The notes under the pieces: generated by a model
Database searches by the model: none
Told to the model about the DNA's origin: nothing
The model's input: only the letters and a program-made list of their open reading frames with translations
Shown here: one piece after another, positions 42,951 to 56,200 of the stretch
Layout: each line of letters begins with the position of its first letter
How positions within the stretch are numbered: the stretch's first letter is position 1
Translations under genes and position numbers: made by a program
Assembly (NCBI GenBank): GCA_043228905.1
Contig: JBHGNT010000014.1
Coordinates: 620,001 to 684,000 of the forward strand
DNA: 64,000 bases
Direction of reading: 5' to 3'
From: Azolla caroliniana
Lineage: Eukaryota; Polypodiophyta

Positions 42951-45900
42951 TAAAAACTTTTCAATTTTTACCATGACACCTTATGTTTTCATGTTTTGCT
43001 TTTGTTGCACACACAAGATCATGACATTATAACTACGAGGTACACTCAACATAATTGTCTACCAATGGAAAGCGCATATAGACACTATGTGCTATTACGA
43101 AAGGATCAACATGTAGGCTTTGAACCTTAATTAGGCAAAGGGAATAGTTTAGGAAGGTGTCCCAATACAATGTCTCAACACGATCAATTAGGAACCCACA
43201 CTTGGGGCTATATGTTGTCAACATTAGTACATTGTATTACATATGGGGTTTTTTATAAGTCTCGACTCTAGCAGTCATCGATGACCCATCATTGATAAAA
43301 TTTTCTACTTTGACCTTAAAGAAAAACACCAGATCTCCTTGTCGCCATAACACACTAATGGTTTTTAATGTCTAAATTGTATATTGTCCATCCCATATAG
43401 CATAATTTAAACTTCTAAACAACATAACTTTCTTTGAGGATAATCTTGACATTGCCATAGCACATGCACATTTTATTTCATTCATGTTGATAAAACTTTT
43501 CGCCTTTCATTAATATTTGAGAAGGTTTTAGTAAATGTTGGGCGGTGTCATGCACACCATGTCTTTGCATAAAGTCTAGTGAAGTTTGATCTTCCAAGAT
43601 TTAGAAATCTAATACATAATATAGAAAGAGCAAGTAACACCAAAAAATTATTTGTTATGTGCCAATACTAGAGTGCTTTAATGAAATAAAACAAGAAAGC
43701 TAACACTTTTTGATCTAATGAGATTTTCAAGGTGTAAAAGTCAACATTCTAGAGGATGATTATTAATGGTCATTTCCATGCAAAGACCTTTTGACTCATA
43801 ATGTAGTCAAACTAATTTACTAAGTTCTTGTGCATAATAATACTTCCCTAAGTATATAGATCTCCATAATGATATGATTGAAAGGGTATCACCCTTAACT
43901 TTTTATAAGACTAATAGTTCTTTGACTATGACTAAGAGTTCATGCAATACATTTTCATGTAATAAACCACATAATTGATATGATTAGTTCAACCATTGAC
44001 ATAATATGGCGATGCAACTAAGAATCGTCATGTTGATGAATCAAATAAAGATTGTTTCCATTTGAATAGATTACCCATCCACTTTAATTGATCCTCGACT
44101 GGTCACTTCTCCCAGGTTTCTCTCTAATGAATATCAATGTTTTTATTGATGCAATGAAGGTATCATTGTAATTTGTGAAATCTTCAGGGTAGTCTAGTAA
44201 AATAATCCCAAAAGTTATAGTGTTTTGTCGTGTAATAGTGAATAATAAAGGAAGTATGCATAAATTTGCAGAGAATCTCCTTTATTAATGCACATGTTTT
44301 TTGACAAACACAAAATTACAAATACCACACTTCCACTTTGATCATATAATAAGATAATAAGGAGCGTAAAAGTAACATTCTATTTCTCTTGATTGAAACG
44401 GTTTTTGTCACCATCATTTGTTTGCACGGGACAAGATACAAATTGATGTTGAATACAAAGCTCATTGTCTCTTGTAAATGAATTACTTTCGTGAACCTAT
44501 GGCAATATATGGTATACGTGTCTTTCTCAACTAATAATAAAACATGCATCGTGTCATCAAATTCGGCTTATATCAACACATGACTTTAGCGTGTTTGGTG
44601 TCCCAAACATTCCATACGTAATACTCAACTTTAAAAGTATCTCCTACAAGAAAGAGCTCATCATTGTCACCATTTCTCTCAACTTTTCTTCCAAGCTCTC
44701 ATGTTACTACACTAAATAGCTCAATATCATGTTTTCATTGGTATTAGTCTATCGCAAATACATTAAAAAGACCACATGACACTAATGAGTATTGATTGAT
44801 GCCAAAAAACTACAAGAATTTCTAGATATATTGTTGTAGCAGAGGGGCCCATGACATGGTCTAATGAATATGATATCAAAATTGTTTATCTATGCATGTT
44901 TAATCATATTGAGAATAGAAATCAAAGTCTTTCTTCTTCAACCGCACTCAATTTAGCAAAAAGTTTTGTGAACAAGAATCCAAATCGATACACATGTCAA
45001 CAAGGGCATCATGAATAAAATAGTATGCACTTCAAAACAAGAAAAGCTTAATTTCATACAATCCACCAATGATTATTTGAATATGGAGGAGCATGCACAT
45101 GTTGACATTTCCTGTGATGCTACAATTTGCAATATCTAAGGCATTAAGAGAAAACAATTTTGATTGTAGAATAGGGGGAAAAGTTTGTCATTGGGCTTGC
45201 CTTTAGGTTCATTGTTAGTGAAGGATTAATTGAGCAATAGATGATAACACATTTGAAAATTTATAAACATTCATATTTTGGTGTAGAGATTTGATCATCC
45301 TTAAAATTTTGGGATTACAAGCTCTACAACCTCTAGATGATTAAGTTAAGCAATTTAACAAGAAGGTAAACACATTGTTCTCCTTGTAATTAAACAATGT
45401 GGTTTCCTTTGTTTAGTAGAATTTCCTTAGATCTTTTAATGCTCAAGATGGCATGTGTAATGAATGCACTTCATAATAGACGAATATTTTGGAAATAATT
45501 ACTCTGAAATTCAAAAGGAAACGAAACTAGAAAGTCGCGTTTTCACAAAGACAATAACTACATCGCCTAGTGGCAATGACCTTTGGCCATGCCCAAACAG
45601 AAAGCGACTATGCGGAATCTAAAAGGAAAAAAAGGAGTTGGGGTAGAGGAAAGAACATACATAGTAGTGAGACACTCCCATACAAATACACTTCCCATGT
45701 TGCTACAACAACATATGGGGAAAGGCAACAAAGTATTTGCACAAACATTGGAATTCTTGAACCTAATGGTTTCTCTATATATGACATGAAATCCTAATCC
45801 ATGGGAGAACAAATCTTTCATGTTCCCTTTTTTAAAGATGAATCCACAACGTATATATTCATTGCAGAATGGTGGACAAATGTGGAGTTTGGGTGAATTT

Positions 45901-47869
45901 GAGTAACATTATAAGGGAATAAGGGATGAACCAAAGAAATAAAGAATTTGATGATGGAGTTAGAGATCAAAATCATTTCATTTTCTTTTGACGCTTCAAT
46001 TATCATATGTAAAATTGTATATCGTGAAGGACAATTTGAAATTCTTAATCAAAGTGGAAAAATGTCTTCAATTGATGTTGTGGTGATCAAAACGAAGACC
46101 ATTAAGAGATTTAACAAGCATTCACCGATTTTGTATGATGGCATCATAAATGACGACTTTTGCTGAACATACTTGGTCCATTATCATATTCACTTTCTCC
46201 TTCTTCTACGAAGGATTGGTCAATCTTACCATACTTCATTCATTTACAACTCATGCAACTAGCTTATATGCTTGCTAAATATGCATTGCATTCATAAAGT
46301 GGATGCATTAGAGTAATATATCAAGCTCATGGGGAAACATTTATTGAATGAGTTGTGAAAATTATGTTATTTGGAAAGAAAACTAGAGAGGATTTAGAGA
46401 ACACTAGACTTATACTTTCATTGTTCATCTACTTTCTTATGTGTGTGTGAATTGTCGTGCTAAACATTTAGCTAAGCAATTATAGTCCATTTGGTAACAT
46501 GCCACAACATCCTTAGCCACATCCATCACATGTTGTCGCCTTTGTAAATAAACTTGAATTGCATTTAGAAGGTTTGTGTCCCCTAGTATGTTTAGTGTTG
46601 CTCATTCTTTGGTCACATATGGTTCAAAGTGAGTTACTACATATGGGGGGGTAACATTACAACTCAATGCCTTAGAACACATCATGCATCTTCTATGGAA
46701 CTCAGAACTAGAAGACAAATGATGTTTGTATAATTACATGAAATGACATATTTCTATTCTAATATAAATGAACCATAACGAGATATTTCATTATCATAAT
46801 CAAGAATTGGTCAATTAAAGGACCAAATTGACAAAGACAATTATCATTGAGTTATTACTAATGTGCCATAAAATGGATGTTTCTAAAGAACATGCATGTT
46901 CTTCCGATGCAAAACTTAAAACAAAATTGGATGGTTGGGGGTTAAGCCACCACATGCACGTTATTACCATGAGTTTCAATAGAAAATTAAGAACCACTAC
47001 CGTTGGTGTCCATGCCTTTAATAAGTTGTGAGTTCACAAACTTGAGTTGGTAATACATACATATCCTTTTACTATTGATATGCCCCAAGAGAGATGATTT
47101 CCTAGAGGATACTTGACTTTTGGAGAATGTGTAACTCAATAGAGACATTCTCTTGAATGAGACCACTAAGATAACATTAAACTCTTGAACTCCATCAAGT
47201 AACCCTTTAAGTGGGATGACACTCAACCCTTTAACCCATCGAAGAGCATTCAATGGATAATCCTCCAACTCAAATCAATCTAGCAAATGATTGAATTATG
47301 AAGGAATGGCCCTCTCTACAACAAAAGCGTAACTAACAAGAACGACACTTTGGAGGAGCGTCTTCACAAAGACAACCAACCTATGGGCTCCATAAATCGA
47401 GTTGACACTTGTGAGTCCGTCTTACGAGCTCTTATCTAACGAGTCAATAATGGAGGGCAAGGCCCCTTTCATAGAGCGGGCAACAAAACTCTTCAATCAA
47501 TTGCAATCGATTCGAACAATAACATGCGGTTCTTTCCAAGGGCCATATACACATGCATGAACGTTTATTCAATGTAACATAATCTACCCATTTGGTAATA
47601 GCAGCGAGGGTGCGCAAAGTAGGACTAGCAGGCAACTGTTAGAGTGCATTGTATTAGTTGCCAATGGGGGATTGATCCCTCGCGCGCCTGTGCACACACT
47701 TAAAAGACCATGGAGACCTTCAATAAGGAGCAGGAGGAACTCCTCAACATTCATATAAATAATCAAAGTTTCAAACCTTGATCCAAAAGTCAATACCAAT
47801 AAAATAGCTACTTAAAAAAACAAATAAATTATAAAAAACACGAAAAGACAGATAAATAATTATAGCCTC
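42951..47869. other. AT-rich intergenic DNA, no gene recognised
   Basis: About 4.9 kb of AT-rich sequence. All frames are short, none carries a motif I recognise, and there are no LTR pairs or long repeats. Some stretches (for example 45,570-45,800 and the minus strand at 46,990-47,270) have short protein-like frames, possibly remains of old transposons; I would not call them genes. Confidence 0.6.
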
Positions 47870-48179
47870 TCTTTTATTTATTTATTTATTTATATATGTG
47901 GGGGCAACAAATAAACAATGGCCCTTTTTAAATTTAATTCCATTGATTAGCTGATTAGCTAGCAATAATAAGACTACTAATTGATTTCTTAATCAAACAA
48001 AGAAATCAATTAAGCTCGTTTACAAACCAAACAATAAATTAGTACATAATTCTATGTTTTATAAATGAATAAACAAATTGATTGATGCATACTATTTCCT
48101 AACTAATCCTACTTTTTCAATAAATCTATAGTTAAATAATCTTAAGCAAAAGCCATTTATTCAATAAATATAACTATTT

Positions 48180-48302
48180 TAAATAAATAAATAAATAAAT
48201 AAATAAACAAACAAAAAACAAACAAATAAATAAATAAATAAACAAACAAACAAATAAGTAAATAAATAAATAAATAAATAAATGAATAAATAATTAAATG
48301 AA

Positions 48303-48353
<51 letters not shown>

Positions 48354-48660
48354 ATAGTGCAATTGATAAAATACAAATAAATAGTGCAATTGATAAAATA
48401 CGAATAAATAGTGCAATTGATAAAATACGAATAAATAGTGCAATTGATAAAATACGAATAAATAGTGCAATTGATAAAATACAAATAAATAAATTAAATA
48501 TTTAAAAAAATAAAATAAAATAGTGCAATTGGTAAAAAAAAATAAAAAATACAATTGGTAAAAAACAAACAAAAAACAAACAAAAAATAAAAATAAAATA
48601 AAATAAAAAAAACAAAAAGAAAAATAAAAATAGAAAATAAAAATAAAAATAAAAAAGCTA
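48180..48660. repeat. AAAT/AAAC simple-repeat block upstream of the kinase gene
   Basis: About 480 bp of AAAT, AAAC and A-rich repeats on the plus strand, including the 27-bp minisatellite at about 48,354-48,488. The open minus frames here (FYQLHYLFV repeated) are artefacts of the repeat. It ends about 1.6 kb before the kinase start codon. Confidence 0.9.
48354..48488. repeat. 27-bp minisatellite, five copies
   Basis: Unit TAGTGCAATTGATAAAATAC plus 7 more bases (GAATAAA or AAATAAA), five near-perfect copies. Diverged extra pieces of the GTGCAATTG core follow to about 48,535. Confidence 0.9.
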
Positions 48661-48664
48661 TTTT

Positions 48665-50295
48665 TGAGTTTTCTCCTTCAAAAGGAAGACACTTCTGCCT
48701 ACACCCCCCACCATGCCCATCACCATAGCCATATGAGCTTCTCAAGCTCTCCAGCACATAAAGAAGCATTCATCTTCTCCTTCCTTCCTTCCTTCCTTCC
48801 TTCTCTTTTACCAGATAAGGTGTGCGATTCCCTCCACTGCACTATCTCTCATAGACCCAAAACCAAGAGATTCCATCCCACCGCGAATTTAGGCCAGCCG
48901 TCACACACCCTTTGCGGTCGATTTCCCATACTGTACCAGCAGCAAAATAAGAAGAGCATGCCTTTTAATTCCTCAAAAGTAATTCCTCCCCCCTCCTTTT
49001 TTATTTTACTTTTGATTCAATGGGTTTATCTGGTTTCCCCTCATGGTTTTGTTGATCATCAAGTTGTCTTGGTAAGATTGTTTTTTACAGCTTAATTCTG
49101 CTCTTTTAAGTCAACGTTTCTAGATGTTAACAAATGGATTAGTGATGTACAAGAATCTTGCTTTGAAACAGAATAAAAGAATCTACTGTTTCTGTATAAG
49201 ATCCATGACATGATTTTATGGCAGCGTGTTTTTGTGATCCAAAATCTAGGATCCTGATCATCTTTTCTCTCTTGAATGTATTGAAAAAGATTTTTTGAGC
49301 TGTAAAATGCGTTTTGGGATCCGTTGAATTCTTGCATAAGCTGCTAATTTTCTGAAACAGTGATGGTAAGAAGCAGCTTCAAAATGATTCTGATCTCTTA
49401 AATTGTCATAAAATCGTTTTAGTCTTTGGAACAGGGGCAAGAAAGTGCAATTTCGGAATGGTTTTTTGATCTCTTGGATTGGTGTGAAAAGCTTTTGGTT
49501 TTCTGAGAGGGGGAGAATGCTTTTTTGCACCTCCTGATTTGTCAAAAAAACATTTACTTTGATTGCTTGGATCGGCAGAAAAAGAATTTAGTTATTGGAA
49601 AGGGAGGTAATGCAGTATTGCATCTCTTGAATTCTCGAAAACCATTCTACTTCTTGAAGGAGAGGATGTACAAAGCACTCTGAATATTACATCACTCTGA
49701 ATATCGCTTGAATTGTCAAAACAGCAATTGGTTTTTGAAACAAAGGTGATAACAAAGCAGCTGTGAGCCACTTTTTGAGCTCTTGAATTTCCTTTTTTGA
49801 ACCAGGGGACCATAGGCAGCTGCAAAAGCTGCATCGTCGGATCATCGCAAATGATAGGTCCTTCTCTTCTCGTTCGTTTTCTAGGAAAATGGGTGATGGA
49901 AACTAAGTACTTGGAATCTGACAATTGTTGATTCTTGTTGTTCCAATTGCAGGATTTTGCGGGCCATCATAACTCATGGCTTTTGTCCATGTAAATGGTG
50001 ATCCTTGATGTTAAGATTGTACGATTTTCCATTGGGATCAAAACCGAAAAGGGAGCTCTTGCTTTAATTAGGAAATGGAGATTGATGTAGAGATGATAAG
50101 TGGAAACATAAAGACCTAGTTTATCACCATCAAGGTATATATTGTTACATGTACATAATTGCCCGAGTCTTGGTGGTTGCAATATCTTCATCTCTATGAT
50201 TCTTATTATTTATACAACGACCAGAACTCAATCAAAATAACATTTACCTGTTGTAGAATCTTTAACTGATCTCGAGAGGAATTACATTTGAAGAG
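48665..50295 (+). promoter_or_regulatory. Probable promoter and spliced 5' leader of the kinase gene
   Basis: Non-coding region between the simple repeats and the kinase ATG. It starts with CT-rich sequence typical of plant leaders (48,780-48,860). Plausible leader introns: donor GTAAGA at 49,072 with acceptor TTGCAG ending 49,952; donor GTAAAT at 49,991 with acceptor TTGTAG ending 50,256. The first intron would contain the diverged tandem repeat (about 49,255-49,835). Splice sites are predicted by eye only. Confidence 0.35.
49255..49835. repeat. Diverged ~70-80 bp tandem repeat in the kinase leader
   Basis: About eight imperfect copies of a unit with the pattern CTCTTGAATTGTC, then an A-rich part, a TTTTTGGAA-like part, and AGGGG/CAAAGCAG. 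Copies start near 49,269, 49,325, 49,393, 49,471, 49,533, 49,620, 49,702 and 49,779. It is probably in a 5' leader intron. Confidence 0.55.
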
Positions 50296-53200
50296 ATGGA
50301 GCAAAAGGTGAATAAAAAGAAGTACCCTCTCTCAGCTTCCTCATATACATTACTAGAAGAGGTGGGCCAGGGTGCAAGTGCACTCGTGTATCGGGCTAAA
50401 TGCATCACATTAAATCAAATTGTGGCAATCAAAGTACTGGACATGGAGAGATGCAACAGTAGTTTGGTAAGTATTAGTGATATTTGTAGGAATTTTTCAT
50501 GTATCATTATTGTATCCCCATGTGTGTCTGTATTCTGTAATGCTCATGGAAACTATCAAATTTATTCAAAGATGAAATCTTGCATATTTGATGAGATGTG
50601 CATTCTCTTGTTCAAAAAGTGTTTACGTCGTGTTCTCTTTGTGTCTATAAGTATTCTAATCCAAACAGTCATGTAAGAAGGCAACCATCTTCGTGCTTTC
50701 ATATGTGAATCCAACAAAGCAACACTTTTGTTTGAACTTTGAAGCAATATTCTTACTCCAAGCAAGAAGATGCTGTACAGTTTTCTTTCCTCTTCAAAGC
50801 AACTATCTTTGAACTCGGACATGGCTAATGAGGAAAGATTAAACTGTGATTCAAAGATATGCACATGCATTTCAAATTTTGCACAAAAATAAAATAAATT
50901 CTTTATTACTCTGGAATGGCCTTCATATATGCTGAATAGGAAATATGATTGCATTCTATGCAGGATGACGTTCGTCGGGAAGCTCAGACCATGAGTCTCA
51001 TTAGCCATCCAAACGTGCTGAGTGCATTCTGCTCATTTGTTGTGGATCATAGCTTGTGGGTGGTCATGCCCTATATGGCTGGAGGTTCATGTCTCCATAT
51101 CATGAAATCATCTTATCCAGACGGTTTTGAAGAGCCGATTATTGCTACAGTATTGAAGGAATGCTTAAAAGCATTGGAGTATCTACACGCCCATGGTCAC
51201 ATTCATCGTGATGTCAAGGTTTATCTTATTTACCAGCTCTCTCCTTCTATGTGAGGATTTGTAAACCTATGATGTGCTTTGTTAGTAATACCATTTGTAC
51301 GATATCTTTTCCATTCGGACATGCATCCTAATGATAAATGTACATCCCATTGAATGAAAACTCAAAAAATACCAAAACGAAATTATTATTGAATTAACCT
51401 GTGGCTTTATTTAAATGTAGTTGATTGAAAATTTTGATTGCAGATGTGGCACTTGTCTTTGATTTTCAATGTAGCGGTTAAATTAAAAAGTTAAGATGGG
51501 CAAGTGGACAAGTCAATCAAAGTGTCTCCTGGGTTCACTGAGACATTCTACTTTGGTCTCCCTAGATTTGAACGTTGGCTCGTGCCGCTGTCTTGTGACT
51601 CATGCAGATGATGATGTCTTAATGACCATAGGTGGCTAACATGACCCATGGGACCAGCAGATCGATATGCCAATCATGCTCCCCTTGCGAATGTTTATTG
51701 ATTTACTCTCAGAGCATCAATGTAGGTATCAAATAAAGTAGATGTGAAAGTGAGCAACCTTGCTTCACTCCGAATTGTGCAGCTGAGAAATCTTGATGTT
51801 CCCCAAGCGTCCGATGCCTACATGCATTGGTCTGATGTAAAGCAGAAATGCTCCATAGTGTATCCTTAGCCACACCCGTGGCTTGTAATTTCTCCCCATA
51901 CGTGTAGCATGGGCACTGTACCAAAAAGCTTTAGAAAAAAATCCACAAATCAATAATGTTTTTTTCTTCTTGTGAGCCCTATGCTCCTCAAAATGGTAGC
52001 CCTATTGTAGTCTTGTCTGAAATGACCATAACTCATTGTGATATAAGCAATGCTACTTAAAAATATTTCTGCTCAGCTACTTGACACATCAATGAAGCTG
52101 AAGAAAAATCCATATTGTATCATTAGCTGATCCATGAGAAGGTCCATCTAATACTTCCATTAGATGCTGCCAAGTGGCAATTTAAACCATTATGAGTTCT
52201 TTTTGTAGAAATAAGATGTAGAATCATTAAGATATTTTCATCGGCGCGAATACAAGGTCCATCTAACCAAACCACAGTAGCAACAATTTGGAATCGAGAA
52301 ACTCTGTGGTCTGTTATGGTTTGGATTGTATATAATGCACATCTATCCTTTTCTCGATGGAGGCATTTGATGTATTCATGTGATAAAAACCTACAAAAGG
52401 AATGTAATCTTGCATAGTCTTGAGTTAGAGACTCATGTGCTTAAAAGTTATTGTTTATTTTCTGCAGGCTGGAAATATCTTGATCGATGCCCATGGTAAT
52501 GTCAAGCTGGGTGATTTTGGTGTGTCTGCATGTATGTTTGACACTGGGGATCGACAACGTGCAAGAAACACTTTTGTTGGAACTCCTTGCTGGTGCTTAA
52601 ATGACTTTATTCTTTGAGTATTATTTTTCTTCATTTAATCATTTTACAAGCAGAGGATTCAAGGATGATTTAACTCTTCTTAACTTTATTAGGATGGCAC
52701 CTGAAGTATTGGAGCAGGTTCATGGCTATGATTTTAAGTGAGTGTTCATTTTAAAATGGGATTAATGTCTCAATCTCACTAAGCAAGGCCTTCATTTGAT
52801 TAATTCTCAAAAACAGTCGTAAGTAAATTTATGTTCGAGGAATATATTTGCCTATTTGCTTACCCAAGTAAATTTCATGTCCTCATGTTTGGGTTTCAGG
52901 GCTGATATATGGTCCTTTGGGATTACAGCACTCGAGCTTGCGCATGGTCATGCACCCTTCTCCAAGTACCCACCTATGAAGGTTATGTTGGAACTTTGTT
53001 TTTATAAGAGCTTGCATCAGTATGTAGTTCTATCTCCATTCCCAAATTGTTTTTTAGTTTTCTTGAATTCTTTGGAGTACAGGTCCTGTTGATGACACTG
53101 CAGAATGCTCCACCTGGACTTGATTATGAAAGAGATAAAAGATTTTCAAAGGTAGAGTCGATGTGGTTCTTCTGGTGGTTTTTTAGGCAAAAGCTTTGTC

Positions 53201-56200
53201 AAATCTCATTTTAAATTAGTGCAAATTGTACGAAGTTGTAACTGTTTCATGATTTTATGCATTTCTAGTCTTTCAAAGAGATGATTGCAATGTGCCTGGT
53301 TAAGAATCCAACCAGGCGGCCAACTGCAGAAAAGCTTCTAAAACACTCCTTCTTCAAGCATACTAAATCACCCGAATACCTTGTTCGGACGGTCCTTGAT
53401 GGGTTGGCTCCACTCGGTCAAAGGTTTCAAGATTTGAAGGTAAATCTTTATGACTGAAATCTTATGCATTAAAAAAATTTGATAAATCCATGCATATTGA
53501 AATTTAGTTTAGTTTTCTTATCTTTTAGGTGAAAGATGCTGAGAGGCTTGCTCAAAAGCAGATGCCATTCGGTGAAAAAGAAGAAAGATCACAGGTACTG
53601 TTTGAATTATTGCTCATTGATAACTTTTTATTATCTTTCATTGGCTTGAATCTTGAAACATATAATCCATACCTTACAATAGACTGAGTACAAACGAGGA
53701 GTGAGCAGTTGGAACTTCGACATTGAAGATCTAAAAGCACAGGCTGCTGCAGTAAGATATTAAAAATATCTTGATCTTTTATGTATAGATGTTCTCCTAC
53801 TTATTGATAATATTGCATTTGGTTTTCTCCAAATGAAAACAGATGCAGGATGATGATGGTTGCTTTGCCACGGGAAAAGAAGATGCCGAGCAAATGGAAG
53901 CGTCCACTACCATGTCAGATACTGTAGATGATGGTCATGGCCCCATAACACTACACTCTTTAAGTTCTGAGAATGTACCTGATGTAAGTCTAGGTTGGAG
54001 CCACATAGAAATTTTTATGGTTTTTGTTTTTAGGACCACTAACCGAAAATTTTGACTTCTCACAGGCAGATGGTCCTTTTACAAGGGTCCGTTCGGGGCC
54101 ATTGCCTCTTGGCCTGCAATCGGGTTCAGAAGAATTGATTGAGTAATCTATACTACCTTAATCTGATTATTGTCCATTGCATGAAATATGAAACAATTTT
54201 ACTTATGCTTAAGTAGATATTCCAAACTGTTTAATGTACAGGTCATGCGCTGTTCGAGATGATGATGATTTGGTAAATGAAGGTTTACTTTCGACTGATA
54301 ACTTGAGCATCCAGCAGCTAGCTGGAGATCCAAAGATTTCAGAAGCAGCTTCACCTCTAAGAGAGAATAAGGGAGAATCTAAGAAAGTTGATAAGTCTCT
54401 TTCATATTCTGGGGATATGAAGAGAGAGGATAAACCATTTCAAAATATGGAAGAGAGAGACTTGAGATCGGAAAAGGTGGTACAAGAAGGGCGGCGTGCA
54501 TCGAGTGGACCGCTAGTACCAGAACATGTCATTGCAATGCACCGTGGTCGTGAAGAAGAAAAAGATAGTGGCAGGTAAAATAAAAAACCTCCTTTTCAAT
54601 ACAAATATGGAAAAAGATAGCTGCTAGTAAAATGCGGAAAGCATGGAAAAGAAATGAGAACTGGGTAATTTTCTTTCACTTCTGTTCTCTTTGCTGTCTT
54701 AGGCTATCATTTCGCAGCAGTGGTGATGATGATACTCCACGTGCTCGTTTTCACCGCGAACGGGCCTATAGCGGCCCTCTAACAATGCATGGAACATCAT
54801 TTGATCAACGTTTTATGAATGGATTCTCTTCTACATCAAAGCAAATTGCAGGCATGTTACTTCAATAAATCCTCATGCTCGTTCCTATATTTAATGCTAT
54901 ATGTAATGAATTATGTCTCACTTGATTTGGTTGGAAGAATAGGCTCGAGGGATGTTCCAGATAAAGGGTTATATGTACAGAAAAAGGGTCGATTTTCAGT
55001 GACTTCAGCAGATGTCGAATTGATGGAGGTTTGATTAAAATCACAAACCATTTAGAGCTTGCATGATGCCCATGGTTCTGATTTAGGATAGGAAAAAGAG
55101 GGAATTGGAAATGGAAGGTAAAAGTTTCCAAATTTGTGGCAATTCTGATCTATTGTTTTTAAAGATTCATATACATTATAACAGTATTTCTCCTTAGTAA
55201 GCTACGTTGCATATAAACTACATTAAGATTTAAGTGCTTTTATGTTTGGACTTTGAATACAAGATCGAATTGATATAAAACTTGATAATGAAATCGAAGA
55301 AAATAATTGATAAAATAGATAAATATCTACATGGCATATGGTATCTACTAATAGACACAAAAAAAGATAGCTATAAAATATCATTATCACGATCTTCACC
55401 TTGGACAAATATGAAAAATTAAAGGAAAGAAATCAAAATCAAAACTTATGTTGACAACAAATGAATGATATCATCCATTGCACCTGCTGTAATTAAAGAT
55501 CCATTCTTTTGTAACAGGATCATCCAGCGACAATGCCCACACGAAGGAGTGCAAGCATGCAGGTACCTAAATGACAATAATAAAAAATAAGCAATAACAT
55601 GTGCGTGTATGTAAATTGATTTGATCATTACAAGCACTTCCACAGGTACTACAATCGTCTCCTGCATCGCCAAACCCAACAAATCCAATTCAGAATACTG
55701 CACTGTTCACATGTTTGCAAAATCTTCTAAACCATACCTCCTCTCAACAGGTAAGAATGACTGTTTACTACTCTTTTGAGTTTTTTTAAAGCTTTTTCTA
55801 GTGTTAAAATTTCATGCTTTCTTGAAACTTTCCTTCTTCACTTTCTCACTCTCTCCTTTTAGGAACTTCTCTTGAGCATGATAAATAACATCAGCAGAGG
55901 AGAACCTTTGCAAGGCAAGGAAGAAAAAAAAAAGAAAAAAGAGATACAGTAACAAAACCATGTTTTATTATAAAACAAATATTTCTTGAAGCCCTCTGCA
56001 TATGCTTAATTAGTATTTGTTTTCATGTTGTTTTTTACTTTGCAACAGGTCATGGTGTTCCTGACAGCTCTGCCTTGAAACAAAACTACTCAGGTTCAGG
56101 AGCTCGCTCTTCGGATTCTTTGGTATGCGAAAACCCATGAAAAAAGAAGAAAAGATAAAATTCAACCTTGAGATCTACATTGTTTTTTCCCCTTTTTTCC

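Noticed and set aside
45570-46170. Short frames in the AT-rich intergenic DNA that look slightly protein-like
   Set aside because: 60-85 codons, overlapping on both strands, no motif and no repeat partner.
47640-47700. GGGGATTGATCCC as a B box of a tRNA or SINE
   Set aside because: Two mismatches to the B box consensus and no A box at the right distance.
48354-48488. Five regularly spaced 27-bp repeats, considered as CRISPR-like
   Set aside because: Units are directly adjacent without unique spacers, in AT simple repeat of a plant genome; it is a minisatellite.
48179-48572. Minus-strand frames of repeated FYQLHYLFV
   Set aside because: Created by the AAAT and 27-bp repeats; not a protein.
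50562-51008. Minus-strand 148-codon frame across kinase intron 1
   Set aside because: Antisense to exon 2 and intron sequence, no motif; the sense strand is clearly the coding one.
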